The translations under genes were made by a program, and so were the position numbers. Below, in pieces: positions 54,202 to 62,139 of a stretch of DNA of 64,000 nt. Each line of letters begins with the position of its first letter. The first letter of the stretch is position 1. The notes under the pieces are model-generated. The model saw only the letters and a list, made by a program, of their open reading frames with translations. It searched no databases and was not told the DNA's origin. The stretch comes from Ardenticatenaceae bacterium (lineage in GTDB: Bacteria; Chloroflexota; Anaerolineae; Promineifilales; Promineifilaceae). Location of the stretch: the NCBI GenBank assembly GCA_020634455.1, contig JACKBQ010000002.1:682001-746000 (forward strand). Reading direction: 5' to 3'.

Positions 54202-54760
54202 ATGCCTGTTGAGGGAAAAGGTGTTGCAGCGCCTGGGATAGATTGGCGAAGGTGACAAATGGCGGGAGCTCTGCTGCTTTGGGCAGTGCAGCCTGCGCGG
54301 TGCCGCGCCCGGTTAGGAGCAGGATTGCTTGTTTGACACCCGCAGCTTGCCCGGCCTGAATGTCGGTGAGGGCATCGCCAATCATGTAGGATTGGCTGAG
54401 GTCAAGATTGTGTTCCTGGGCAGCTTGCAGCAGCATGCCGGGGCGGGGCTTGCGGCAGGGATCGTTGGTGCCGGGCTGGGCGGGGCATAGGTAGCTGGCG
54501 TCAATACGGCCGTTCCCCTCCCTCACCACCTCCAAAATGCGATCGTTGAGCTGAACGGCCGTTTCCAACGAAATAATCCCACGCCCCACAGCCGATTGGT
54601 TCGTTACCACGATAATCTTGTACGGAATCTCCCGAATGCGCGCCAAAGCCGTCAATGCCTGCGGGAAAAATGCCACATCTTCCCAACTGCGGACGTAGCT
54701 GTCCCGATTTTCAATAAAAACGCCATCACGGTCGAGGAAGAGAGCGGGTTGTTTGGGCAT
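54200..54760 (-). CDS. gmhB: HAD phosphatase, heptose bisphosphate phosphatase (GmhB-like)
   Basis: 186 residues from the ATG at 54760, 10 bases after the stop of the SRAP gene; upstream Mets would overlap that gene. ALFLDRDGVFIENRDSYV gives the DxD nucleophile loop, VVTNQSAVGRG motif II, and CPAQPGTNDPCRKPRPGM contains the Lys of motif III inside the zinc-binding loop typical of GmhB (CxH is here reduced to C-x-A with later Cys). MIGDALTDIQAGQAAG is motif IV. It should remove the C7 phosphate of heptose bisphosphate, the step after HddA. A histidinol phosphatase is the alternative. Confidence 0.85.
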   Translation of the reverse strand: MPKQPALFLDRDGVFIENRDSYVRSWEDVAFFPQALTALARIREIPYKIIVVTNQSAVGRGIISLETAVQLNDRILEVVREGNGRIDASYLCPAQPGTNDPCRKPRPGMLLQAAQEHNLDLSQSYMIGDALTDIQAGQAAGVKQAILLLTGRGTAQAALPKAAELPPFVTFANLSQALQHLFPQQA

Positions 54761-54770
54761 ATCGAATTGA

Positions 54771-55454
54771 TTAGGCGATGGGCTGAATACAGTCTGGCAT
54801 ATCATTGCGTGGGTTGTTGACAACGGTGCTGACCGGGTAGGCGGCCATCTTTTCGGCGGGATACGGCCGTAATAAATGCAATCCCTGCTCTGGGTCCGGT
54901 TCCGGATTTAGCCACAAATCAAAATCCTCCGGCTCGATGATAACCGGCATCCGGTTGTGAATGGGAGCCATCAGTTCATTCGGGGACGTGGTAAGGATGG
55001 TGCATGATTGCAGCGTGCCGCCGTCTGGATCGCTCCACAGTTCCCACAGACCAGCCAGGGCAAACGGCCGTTCCTCACCCGCCGGACGAATAAACATCGG
55101 CTGTTTGCCGCTGCCCAACTTTTGCCACTCATAAAAGCCATCCGCCGGAATCAGGCAGCGCCGCCGCTTAAACGCCGTGCGGAATGATGGTTTCTCCGTT
55201 ACCGTTTCCGAACGGGCATTGATCATGCGCGACCCAATCGTGGGGTCTTTGGACCAGGAAGGAATGAGCCCCCAATGAAAAAAGGTGAAGTCTCGCTGTC
55301 CGTTTGTGTCCAGGCGAATAGCGGCAACAGGTTGGGTGGGGGCAATGTTGTAACGCGGTACAGAAGGAGGCAGGGCAGCAACGGCCGTTTCTGGCAAATC
55401 AAACAACAGCGCTAACTGCTCAGTTGGGGTCATTAAGGCAAAACGTCCACACAT
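54771..55454 (-). CDS. yedK: SOS response-associated peptidase (SRAP, YedK/HMCES family)
   Basis: 227 residues starting so that Cys is the second residue (MCGRFALM), as required: this Cys becomes the N-terminal nucleophile that forms a covalent link with abasic sites in single-stranded DNA. NIAPTQPV, WGLIPSW, MINARSET, CLIPADGFYEW and IHNRMPVI are the family blocks, holding the active-site Asn, Glu and His. An upstream Met at 55457 would add one residue and is less likely to be used. It protects DNA damage sites; it may be coupled to gmhB only by position. Confidence 0.95.
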   Translation of the reverse strand: MCGRFALMTPTEQLALLFDLPETAVAALPPSVPRYNIAPTQPVAAIRLDTNGQRDFTFFHWGLIPSWSKDPTIGSRMINARSETVTEKPSFRTAFKRRRCLIPADGFYEWQKLGSGKQPMFIRPAGEERPFALAGLWELWSDPDGGTLQSCTILTTSPNELMAPIHNRMPVIIEPEDFDLWLNPEPDPEQGLHLLRPYPAEKMAAYPVSTVVNNPRNDMPDCIQPIA

Positions 55455-55470
55455 CACAGGCTCCTTTTTC

Positions 55471-55569
55471 GGTAATCCGTAATCCGTGATCGGTAATCAG
55501 TTAGCCCATTACTGACTTACTGACCACCGAATACTGATTACTGTTCACCGATTACGGTTCACCGACCAC
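55471..55569. repeat. GGTAATCCGTAATCC / GATTACGGTTCACC spacer repeat
   Basis: The block holds tandem GTAATC-type units on the left and their inverted forms (GATTACTGTTCACCGATTACGG) on the right, forming a large imperfect inverted repeat. Its right end runs into the end of the small zinc-ribbon gene, supplying that gene's stop codon (55559-55561). Confidence 0.75.
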
Positions 55570-55765
55570 CGCCAGGTCGCTTCCGCGCCTTGCAGTTCAG
55601 GCTTTGATTACTGGCATGACGCCAATAAAAAGCGATCACCGATTTGTTCATCGTGCGTCGCTGGCGCAATAGTAATACAGTGCCACAATGGGGGCAAATA
55701 GCTTGTTGGGGCGCGTTTTCCGACGCTTCAACGGCCGTTCCATCTGGGAGTTGAGCAACTTTCAT
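55559..55765 (-). CDS. Small zinc-ribbon-like protein
   Basis: 68 residues from the ATG at 55765 (MKVAQLPDGTAVEA); a longer frame adds ten residues from 55795. AICPHCGTVLLLRQRRTM holds a CxxC, and FYWRHASNQSLNCKARKR a His and Cys, so a single zinc site is possible. Similar short proteins exist in related genomes as hypothetical proteins; I know no function. The last residues, RPGGGR, are read from the edge of the dispersed repeat at 55471-55569, so the natural end may have been altered by the repeat. Confidence 0.65.
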   Translation of the reverse strand: MKVAQLPDGTAVEASENAPQQAICPHCGTVLLLRQRRTMNKSVIAFYWRHASNQSLNCKARKRPGGGR

Positions 55766-55872
55766 GCGTTCTTTTCTTTGGGTACTTGGGTGCAAACACT
55801 ACACAGGGTTTGTCTAATCGGCCTTTAGACCCCGCATGGCTGGTGGGGTCACATATCATCATGGATTTGCTA

Positions 55873-55902
55873 TTGCGAACGGCCGTATCCACTTGTTACA
55901 AT
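55873..55902 (+). promoter_or_regulatory. Candidate sigma-70-type promoter for the SDR gene
   Basis: TTGCGA (55873-55878), an 18-base gap and TACAAT (55897-55902) lie 91 bases before the SDR ATG. An ACGGCCGT octamer fills the first half of the gap. A prediction from pattern only. Confidence 0.45.
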
Positions 55903-55993
55903 CTGCTATATCAAATCAAAACCCACGTTCTCTGGTAGGTGAATCCCATCCGCCACCAGCAGATTGAACCAATTTCAGCCGAGGTGAAATCGC

Positions 55994-56764
55994 ATGAAAA
56001 TTCAAGGATCAACCTTTCTTGTCACAGGTGGCAGCTCTGGTTTGGGCGCAGCCACGGCGCGGCGTCTGGTGGGCGCAGGCGGTAACGTCATCATTGCTGA
56101 CCTCAACAGCGAGGCGGGCGAAGCGCTGGTTGCCGAACTGGGCGACAGTGCCAAATTTGTTAAAACCAATGTGGCCTCACCGGAAGATGTGCAAGGGGCG
56201 GTGGATACGGCCGTATCCACCTTCGGCGCACTTCACGGAACCATCAACTGCGCCGGTATCGCCATCGCCAGCAAACTGCTGGGCCGCGATGGCAGCCCCC
56301 ACGATTTGGACGCCTTCAGCAAAGTCATTCAGGTCAACCTTATCGGCACCTTCAACGTCATTCGCCTGGCCGCGGCCGTCATGGCTGCGGCCGAACCCAA
56401 CGCGGCAGGCGAGCGCGGTGTCATCATCAACACCGCTTCCGTCGCTGCTTTTGATGGCCAGATGGGGCAAGCCGCTTACTCCGCCTCCAAAGGGGGCGTA
56501 GTGGGCATGACCCTGCCCATCGCCCGCGATTTGTCCCGCAGCGGCATCCGCGTCATGACCATCGCTCCTGGCATCTTCGAGACGCCAATGCTGGCTGGAT
56601 TGCCCGAAAAAGCGCGGCAGTCGCTGGGCGAGCAGGTGCCGTTCCCCTCTCGCCTCGGTCGCCCGGATGAGTATGCTCAATTGGCCCAGCAGATCATCGA
56701 AAACGAAATGCTCAACGGCGAAGTCATTCGCCTGGACGGAGCCATTCGCATGGCCCCACGCTAA
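55994..56764 (+). CDS. SDR-family 3-hydroxyacyl-CoA dehydrogenase-like oxidoreductase
   Basis: 256 residues with a GAGGTG ribosome site. The cofactor loop [15 protein letters not shown] and [10 protein letters not shown] suggest NAD(H). [10 protein letters not shown], the catalytic Ser in INTASVAAF and YSASKGG are the classical SDR core. The long [38 protein letters not shown] block and the ending [40 protein letters not shown] closely resemble type 2 3-hydroxyacyl-CoA dehydrogenases (HSD17B10-like). It probably works in short-chain or branched acyl-CoA breakdown, a possible link with the methylmalonyl-CoA mutase at the window end. Confidence 0.9.
   Translation: MKIQGSTFLVTGGSSGLGAATARRLVGAGGNVIIADLNSEAGEALVAELGDSAKFVKTNVASPEDVQGAVDTAVSTFGALHGTINCAGIAIASKLLGRDGSPHDLDAFSKVIQVNLIGTFNVIRLAAAVMAAAEPNAAGERGVIINTASVAAFDGQMGQAAYSASKGGVVGMTLPIARDLSRSGIRVMTIAPGIFETPMLAGLPEKARQSLGEQVPFPSRLGRPDEYAQLAQQIIENEMLNGEVIRLDGAIRMAPR
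56200..56221. repeat. 22-bp perfect palindrome around an ACGGCCGT copy
   Basis: The octamer is extended symmetrically by GGTGGAT and ATCCACC, giving a perfect 22-base palindrome inside the SDR gene (peptide AVDTAVST). It is the longest symmetrical extension of the motif I found. Confidence 0.9.
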
Positions 56765-56771
56765 ATACAAA

Positions 56772-56804
56772 AGAAGTTTGATTTCTTTAAGAAATCGAAC
56801 TTCT
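56772..56804 (+). other. Hairpin between the SDR and transketolase genes
   Basis: AGAAGTTTGATTTC (56772-56785) pairs with GAAATCGAACTTCT (56791-56804) with one wobble and a 5-base loop. It lies 7 bases before the transketolase ribosome site, so it could attenuate or stabilise the transcript. Confidence 0.7.
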
Positions 56805-56820
56805 AAAATTGGAGATATTT

Positions 56821-58809
56821 ATGACTGAATACAATTTAGAATTTCATCGTCAGGCTGCCAACACCATTCGTGGCTTGACAATGGACGCGGTACAAAAAGC
56901 GGGCGAAGGCCACCCCGGTATGCCGATGGGTACGGCCGATCTCGCCGTCGTTTTGTGGACGCAGTTTTTACGCCACAATCCCCAAGACCCCACCTGGCCA
57001 GATCGGGACCGCTTTGTCCTCTCTGCCGGGCATGGCTCCATGCTCATCTACAGCTTGCTGCACCTCAGCGGCTACGATTTGCCTCTGGAAGAGCTGAAAA
57101 ACTTCCGCCAGTGGGATAGCAAAACGCCGGGCCATCCAGAATTTGGCCACACGGTTGGGGTAGAAACTACCACCGGGCCACTGGGGCAAGGCATCACCAA
57201 CGCCGTCGGCATGGCCATTGCCGAAAGTTGGCTGGCAGCTCGCTTTAACAAGCCGGGTCATGCCATTGTGAACCATCACACCTACGCTATTGCCGGGGAC
57301 GGCGACTTGATGGAAGGCGTGTCGCAAGAAGCAGCTTCGCTGGCCGGGCATTTGGGCCTCAGCAAGCTCATCGTCCTGTACGACGACAACCGCATCACCA
57401 TTGACGGCACCACCGACATCGCCTTTACCGAGGATACGATGGCGCGATTTGCCGCCTACGGCTGGCACACCCAAAAAGTAGATGGGCACGATCCGCTGGC
57501 CGTCAAAGCTGCCATCGAAGCCGCCAAAAATGATGGAAAACGGCCGTCTATCATTGCCTGCCGTACCCACATCGGGTTTGGTAGTCCCAACAAGCAAGAC
57601 ACCTCCGGCGTCCACGGTTCCGCCCTGGGCGATGCCGAAATTGTGCTCACCAAGCAGGCGCTGGGTTGGCCCACCGAGCCGCTTTTCTACATCCCAGATG
57701 CTGCGCGGGACTTTTTGCACAGAGACGGCCGTTTCCAAGCCGAATGGGAAACTGTGTGGGAAAGCTATCTCGCCACCTATCCTGAAGATGCGGCCCGGTT
57801 CCAGCAGTTCCTGAACGGTGATTTGCCCACCAACTGGGATGACATCCTGCCCACTTTTGAGGCGGGCAAAAGCCTGGCCACCCGCGCCGCCTCCGGGCAG
57901 ACGCTCAACGCCATCGCCCCACACGTGCCTTACCTTTTGGGCGGTTCCGCCGATCTCACTGGCTCTAACAACACGGATATTAAAGGTGAAACTGGCTTCA
58001 CCAAAGATGATTTCAGCGGACGCTACATCTATTTTGGCGTGCGTGAGCACGCGATGGGCGGTATTTTGAACGGGATGGCGCTGCACGGGGGCGTACGGCC
58101 GTACGGCGGCACCTTCCTCGTCTTCTCCGACTACATGCGCGGCTCCGTTCGTTTGGCGGCGCTGATGGGGGTACCCGTCATCTACGTCTTTACCCACGAC
58201 AGCATTGGCCTGGGTACCGACGGCCCCACCCACCAGCCCATCGAGCACGTCATGTCCCTCCGCGCCATGCCCAACCTGACCGTCATCCGCCCTGCCGATG
58301 GTGACGAAACGGCCGTTGCCTGGCAATCAGCTCTGGAAAATGTAACCGGGCCGACGGCGCTGATTTTGTCCCGCCAGGGTGTGCCCAATCTGGACCGCAG
58401 TAAATTTGCCAGCGCCGCTGGTGCCGCCAAAGGTGCGTACGTCCTCAGCGACGCCGACAAGCCGCAGGTGCTGCTGCTGGCCACCGGCTCCGAGGTGCAA
58501 ATTGCCCTGGAAGCGCAGGCAAAATTGGCCGAAAAAGGCGTGGCTGCTCGCGTTGTTTCCATGCCTAGCTGGGAACTTTTTGCCGCGCAGGACGCCGCCT
58601 ACAGGGAATCGGTGCTGCCCGCCGCCATCACCGCCCGCGTCTCCATCGAGGCGGGTGTAACCTTGGGCTGGGAGCGTTACCTGGGCTTGGGCGGCAAGGC
58701 GATTGGCCTGGACCGCTACGGCGCGTCTGCTCCGTACAAAGCAATCTACCAAAATTTGGGCATCATCGCCGAGGCGATGGTTGCCGCCGCGCTGGAACTG
58801 GTGGGCTAG
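56821..58809 (+). CDS. tkt: Transketolase
   Basis: 662 residues from the ATG at 56821 with GGAGA 5 bases upstream. The thiamine-diphosphate site is [49 protein letters not shown] at the start, [22 protein letters not shown], the middle-domain [16 protein letters not shown] with its catalytic Glu, and [20 protein letters not shown] are all conserved. It moves two-carbon units between sugar phosphates in the pentose phosphate pathway and can form sedoheptulose 7-phosphate, the precursor of the heptose made by gmhA, hddA and gmhB. Rpe follows after 4 bases. Confidence 0.97.
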   Translation: MTEYNLEFHRQAANTIRGLTMDAVQKAGEGHPGMPMGTADLAVVLWTQFLRHNPQDPTWPDRDRFVLSAGHGSMLIYSLLHLSGYDLPLEELKNFRQWDSKTPGHPEFGHTVGVETTTGPLGQGITNAVGMAIAESWLAARFNKPGHAIVNHHTYAIAGDGDLMEGVSQEAASLAGHLGLSKLIVLYDDNRITIDGTTDIAFTEDTMARFAAYGWHTQKVDGHDPLAVKAAIEAAKNDGKRPSIIACRTHIGFGSPNKQDTSGVHGSALGDAEIVLTKQALGWPTEPLFYIPDAARDFLHRDGRFQAEWETVWESYLATYPEDAARFQQFLNGDLPTNWDDILPTFEAGKSLATRAASGQTLNAIAPHVPYLLGGSADLTGSNNTDIKGETGFTKDDFSGRYIYFGVREHAMGGILNGMALHGGVRPYGGTFLVFSDYMRGSVRLAALMGVPVIYVFTHDSIGLGTDGPTHQPIEHVMSLRAMPNLTVIRPADGDETAVAWQSALENVTGPTALILSRQGVPNLDRSKFASAAGAAKGAYVLSDADKPQVLLLATGSEVQIALEAQAKLAEKGVAARVVSMPSWELFAAQDAAYRESVLPAAITARVSIEAGVTLGWERYLGLGGKAIGLDRYGASAPYKAIYQNLGIIAEAMVAAALELVG

Positions 58810-58813
58810 GCCG

Positions 58814-59506
58814 ATGGCGCACCTACCGGTAAAAATCGCCCCCTCCATTTTGGCCGCCGACTTTACGCGGCTGGGCAAACACGTCACCGACGCGATTGTG
58901 GGCGGGGCGGACTGGCTGCATGTGGATGTGATGGACGGCCGTTTTGTCCCCAACATCTCTTTTGGCCCACTGATTCCGCAGGCGATACGGCCGCTCGCCG
59001 ACGCCGCCAACATCCCCCTGGATGTTCATCTCATGATTGAGGAGCCAGACCGCTACCTGGCTCAGTTTGCCGGAGCGGGCGCGGCCCGGCTGACGGTACA
59101 CGTCGAAGCAACGCGCCATCTGCACCGCACCGTACAGGCGATCAAGGAACTGGGCTTGCTGGCGGGAGTGGCTTTGAATCCGGCAACTTCGTTAACGGCC
59201 GTTGAAGAAATCTTGCCCGACGTTGATCTCATTCTCATCATGACGGTGAATCCTGGCTTTGGCGGGCAGCGGTACATCCCCCAAAGCACCGCCAAAATTC
59301 GCCGCCTGCGCCAGCTGCTCACCGAGCGGCGTAGCAGCGCCTGGCTTCAGGTAGACGGCGGCATTAGCGCCAAAAACACGGCCGAAGTGGTGGCCGCTGG
59401 GGCAACCTCGCTTGTCGCTGGCAGCGCTGTTTTTGGTGGGGCAAAATCGGTCGCTGAAAACATCACCGAGATGAAAAACATCGCCCGCACCGTCTTTTCT
59501 ATCTAA
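58814..59506 (+). CDS. rpe: Ribulose-phosphate 3-epimerase
   Basis: 230 residues from the ATG at 58814, 4 bases after the transketolase stop; the frame is open upstream only as an overlap. KIAPSILAADFTRLG, WLHVDVMDGRFVPNISFGP, DVHLMIEEPDRYL, ILIMTVNPGFGGQ and VDGGISAKNTAEVVAAGATSLVAGSAVF are the conserved blocks of the TIM barrel, including the metal-binding His and Asp residues. It interconverts ribulose 5-phosphate and xylulose 5-phosphate, the donor for transketolase, so the pair forms a functional unit. Confidence 0.97.
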   Translation: MAHLPVKIAPSILAADFTRLGKHVTDAIVGGADWLHVDVMDGRFVPNISFGPLIPQAIRPLADAANIPLDVHLMIEEPDRYLAQFAGAGAARLTVHVEATRHLHRTVQAIKELGLLAGVALNPATSLTAVEEILPDVDLILIMTVNPGFGGQRYIPQSTAKIRRLRQLLTERRSSAWLQVDGGISAKNTAEVVAAGATSLVAGSAVFGGAKSVAENITEMKNIARTVFSI

Positions 59507-59530
59507 AAACAAGCCAAATCAAGGCGAAGT

Positions 59531-59587
59531 GAGCATCCTCAGATGCGAACGGCTGATGCGAGCCCCGTTCCGCATCTGAGGATGCTC
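59531..59587. repeat. 22-bp near-perfect hairpin after rpe
   Basis: GAGCATCCTCAGATGCG-AACGG (59531-59552) pairs with 59565-59587 with one bulged base and a 12-base loop. It lies between the convergent rpe and ndh genes and may end transcription of both. To its right, CACTTTTCACTTTTCACTTC-type repeats run into the end of the ndh gene. Confidence 0.85.
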
Positions 59588-59614
59588 CACTCCTCACTCC
59601 ATACTTCTCACTTT

Positions 59615-60901
59615 TCACTTTTCACTTCTTACCTTTCCCTCACCCTGTTCCAAAATTATCCGTACCGAGCGGTCGTAGGTGAAGTAGTTCCACACCCAGT
59701 TCACAAACACATTCAGTCGGTTGCGGAAGCCCAGCAGGGTAATGAGGTGGAGCGCCAGCCAGGCCAGCCAGGCAATATAACCGCGCAGCTGCACCTTGTT
59801 GTAAAGCCAGGCCACGGCGCGGCGGCGGCCAATGGTGGCCATGCTGCCTCGATCGTGATAATGAAACGGCCGTTTTTCACCCACACCCATCTCCGCCAAA
59901 ATGTTTTGCGCCGCCAGCTCACCCTGCTGCTGCGCCACGGGAATCACCATCGGGTACGGTTGGCCTGAGGCATCTTCCAGGTAGGTCATGTCGCCTACGG
60001 CATACACGCCAGGCCGCTCCGCGACCTCTGTGGTGGACAGGATCGGCAGCCGCCCACCCCGTTGCAGCGGCACGTTCAACAGTTCCGCCAGCGGTGAGCC
60101 TTTGACGCCCGCAGCCCAAACCAGCGTGTGCGTGTCGATGCGGGTGCCGTCCGCCAGCGTGACGTGATCGGAGGCAACTTCTTGCAGCGGGCTGCCCAGC
60201 TGCACCTCCACCCCCAGCGAGCGCAGCTGCTCCAGTGCCGCCTGGCGCAATTTGTCTGGATACGGAGCCAGCAAAAACGGCTGCATCTCCACCAAAACGA
60301 CCCGCGTACTCAGGTCGCGGTGTAAAAATTCACGGTTAAGCACGTGGTTGTACAGCTCAAAAATAGCCCCGGCCGTTTCCAGCCCGGTCGGGCCGCCGCC
60401 CACCACCACAATCGTGGTCATCGCTTCACGGGTGGCTTCATCGGTGACCCAGGTGGCCTGCTCAAACAGGGACAAGATGTGATTGCGTAAATTCACCGCG
60501 TCGCTCAAAGTGCGAAGCTCTAGCGCGTTTTCGCGGAAGGCGTCCTGGCCAAAATAGGTAGGCACGCTGCCCGTCGCTAAAATTAGATAATCGTAAGGCT
60601 CTTGCCGCGTTTGCCCGCCGACCTGCACATCAATCGTTTTGTTCGCGTAGTCAATAGCGGTGACGCTGCCCAGCAGCGTACGAATGTTGCGATTTTTGCG
60701 AAAGATGGTGCGCACCGGGTAGGCAATTTCAGACGGATCCAGGGCACAGGTGGCCACCTGGTAGAGCAGGGGGGTAAATGTGTGAAAGTTGTTGCGGTCG
60801 ATCAGCAAAACGTCCACCGGTTTATTGGCCAGGGCGCGGGCGGCAAACAAGCCACCAAATCCCGCCCCGACGATGATAATGCGAGGCTGTTGCGTATTCA
60901 T
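59615..60901 (-). CDS. ndh: Type II NADH dehydrogenase (NDH-2)
   Basis: 428 residues. The FAD loop is RIIIVGAGFGGLFAARAL, followed by LLIDRNNFHTFTPLLYQVAT, the quinone-side pattern of NDH-2. The NADH loop is IVVVGGGPTGLETAGAIFEL, and YAVGDMTYLED closes the FAD site. A C-terminal hydrophobic part (YIAWLAWLALHLITLLGFRNRL) attaches it to the membrane. It oxidises NADH with quinone reduction and no proton pumping. The last residues (EQGEGKVRSEK) are read from CTTTTCAC-type repeat DNA. A CRP/FNR-like palindrome lies in its upstream spacer. Confidence 0.93.
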   Translation of the reverse strand: MNTQQPRIIIVGAGFGGLFAARALANKPVDVLLIDRNNFHTFTPLLYQVATCALDPSEIAYPVRTIFRKNRNIRTLLGSVTAIDYANKTIDVQVGGQTRQEPYDYLILATGSVPTYFGQDAFRENALELRTLSDAVNLRNHILSLFEQATWVTDEATREAMTTIVVVGGGPTGLETAGAIFELYNHVLNREFLHRDLSTRVVLVEMQPFLLAPYPDKLRQAALEQLRSLGVEVQLGSPLQEVASDHVTLADGTRIDTHTLVWAAGVKGSPLAELLNVPLQRGGRLPILSTTEVAERPGVYAVGDMTYLEDASGQPYPMVIPVAQQQGELAAQNILAEMGVGEKRPFHYHDRGSMATIGRRRAVAWLYNKVQLRGYIAWLAWLALHLITLLGFRNRLNVFVNWVWNYFTYDRSVRIILEQGEGKVRSEK

Positions 60902-60958
60902 TTTTTTCTGCCTTTTGCTTTTGTTTGGGTTAGTTCAAAAGCAGCAAGTTGTTGAGTA

Positions 60959-61005
60959 AGATTTCAAAAGTTTTCTCTTCAGGAGATGGCAAACTTTTGA
61001 AATCT
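60959..61005. repeat. 15-bp perfect hairpin upstream of ndh
   Basis: AGATTTCAAAAGTTT (60959-60973) pairs with AAACTTTTGAAATCT (60991-61005) with a 17-base loop containing TCTTCAGGAGA. Its core (CAAAAG/CTTTTG, CAGGAG) resembles the element at 8395-8455, so they may be one family. It would lie in the ndh leader. Confidence 0.75.
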
Positions 61006-61009
61006 ATAT

Positions 61010-61025
61010 TGTGATATTTTTCACA
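61010..61025. promoter_or_regulatory. CRP/FNR-family-like operator upstream of ndh
   Basis: TGTGA-TATTTT-TCACA is an exact TGTGA-N6-TCACA palindrome. On the minus strand TATAAT (61032 to 61027) lies just upstream of it, so the site would sit at the start of ndh transcription. The -35 is weak, as often with activator- or repressor-controlled promoters. Confidence 0.55.
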
Positions 61026-61120
61026 TATTATAATCGGAATTTTGTAGCTTGGCTACTGGCAAAGTGGTAAATGTTAAGATTGTGAAGACGGGCGTCTATC
61101 GGTCTGGGCGCTTCAAATGG

Positions 61121-61140
61121 ATGCCCGCCTGCGCGGGCAT
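61121..61140. repeat. REP-like hairpin ATGCCCGC-CTGC-GCGGGCAT
   Basis: A perfect 8-bp stem with a 4-base loop in the 328-base spacer between folE and ndh, flanked by GG and GAC as in widespread REP-type palindromes. Related to 29633-29652. Confidence 0.7.
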
Positions 61141-61167
61141 GACAGGTAGGGCAGCGGGATAAGTAGT

Positions 61168-61203
61168 AAAAAAAGAGCAGCATCCGGTTGGGAGTGCTGC
61201 TCT
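61168..61203 (-). terminator. Rho-independent terminator of folE
   Basis: AGAGCAGCA (61174-61182) pairs with TGCTGCTCT (61195-61203). On the minus strand the stem is followed by seven T. It lies 26 bases after the folE stop. Confidence 0.92.
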
Positions 61204-61229
61204 GCAAAGTCTGGGGTAGGGAGAAATGA

Positions 61230-61898
61230 TTACTTGCGCAGCTGATCCATGAATTCGCGGCGGAGGTCTTTGTCTTTGCGGTATTTGCCGAGCATGTAGC
61301 TGGTCATCATGCGGGGATGTTCCTTTTTAACGCCGCGCATCATGGAGCACATGTGTGAGCCTTCCACGACGACGGCCACGCCTTGTGGCTGAAGAACCTC
61401 ATCAATCATTTCCGCAATTTGGCGCGTCATGCGCTCCTGCACCTGTAGGCGGCGGGCGAACATTTCTACAATGCGCGGAATTTTGGAGAGGCCAATCACT
61501 TTGTCTGAGGGGATGTAGGCGATGTGGGCGCGGCCAAAGAAGGGCAGCATGTGGTGTTCGCACATGCTGAAATATTCAATTTCCTTCACGATGACGGGGT
61601 CATCGTATTCCACGTCGAAGAGGGCGTTGTTGACCAACTTGACGGGGTCAGTAGTGTAGCCTGCCAGGATTTCATCGTACATGCGGGCGATGCGGTCTGG
61701 GGTGCCGAGCAGCCCTTCGCGGTTGGGGTCTTCGCCGACGTTGGTGAGAATGGTGCGTACGGCCGTTTCGATTGCTTGTTTTGCCTTAGCGTTTTCTGTG
61801 TCAGCATGGGATGCTGTGCCATTGCTGTGCCCGTTGACGTGGCCATTTTTGTGATCTGATTGGTGAAAACCGTTAAGTTCTTTGATTGTTTCTAACAT
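61230..61898 (-). CDS. folE: GTP cyclohydrolase I with His/Asn-rich N-terminal extension
   Basis: 222 residues from the ATG at 61898, which has a GAGGA site 8 bases upstream; the longer frame from 61997 is not needed. [44 protein letters not shown] and SHMCSMMRG hold the zinc ligands (Cys, His, Cys) and catalytic residues. It makes dihydroneopterin triphosphate from GTP, the first step to folate and other pterins. Residues about 11-35 ([16 protein letters not shown]...) are rich in His, Asn and Gly, and unlike the family core; they could bind metal or be a flexible tail. Confidence 0.96.
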   Translation of the reverse strand: MLETIKELNGFHQSDHKNGHVNGHSNGTASHADTENAKAKQAIETAVRTILTNVGEDPNREGLLGTPDRIARMYDEILAGYTTDPVKLVNNALFDVEYDDPVIVKEIEYFSMCEHHMLPFFGRAHIAYIPSDKVIGLSKIPRIVEMFARRLQVQERMTRQIAEMIDEVLQPQGVAVVVEGSHMCSMMRGVKKEHPRMMTSYMLGKYRKDKDLRREFMDQLRK

Positions 61899-62139
61899 GG
61901 TTGTTTTCCTCAAGTTGCTAAAATCAGCAGGCGCGGCGATGTCGGGAAAGGCTGCTGCGTTCAGAATGCGCCTGGTTGTCGTTGTTGAATCGTTCAATCA
62001 AGGACATAGCCACCGTTTGTTTGGTCTAATAGAAAGGAACGGAAGAATCCAAAAAAGGGCGGCTTGTCTTGTGGCTTTTGCTTTATGTAAGACGTGGTTA
62101 ACGGCCGTTTCCTTACCTGTATTTTTTTATGAAGCAACT

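Noticed and set aside
56968..58326. 452-codon open frame on the minus strand opposite transketolase
   Set aside because: The plus strand encodes a fully conserved transketolase; the opposite frame has no recognisable domain and is a by-product of codon use.
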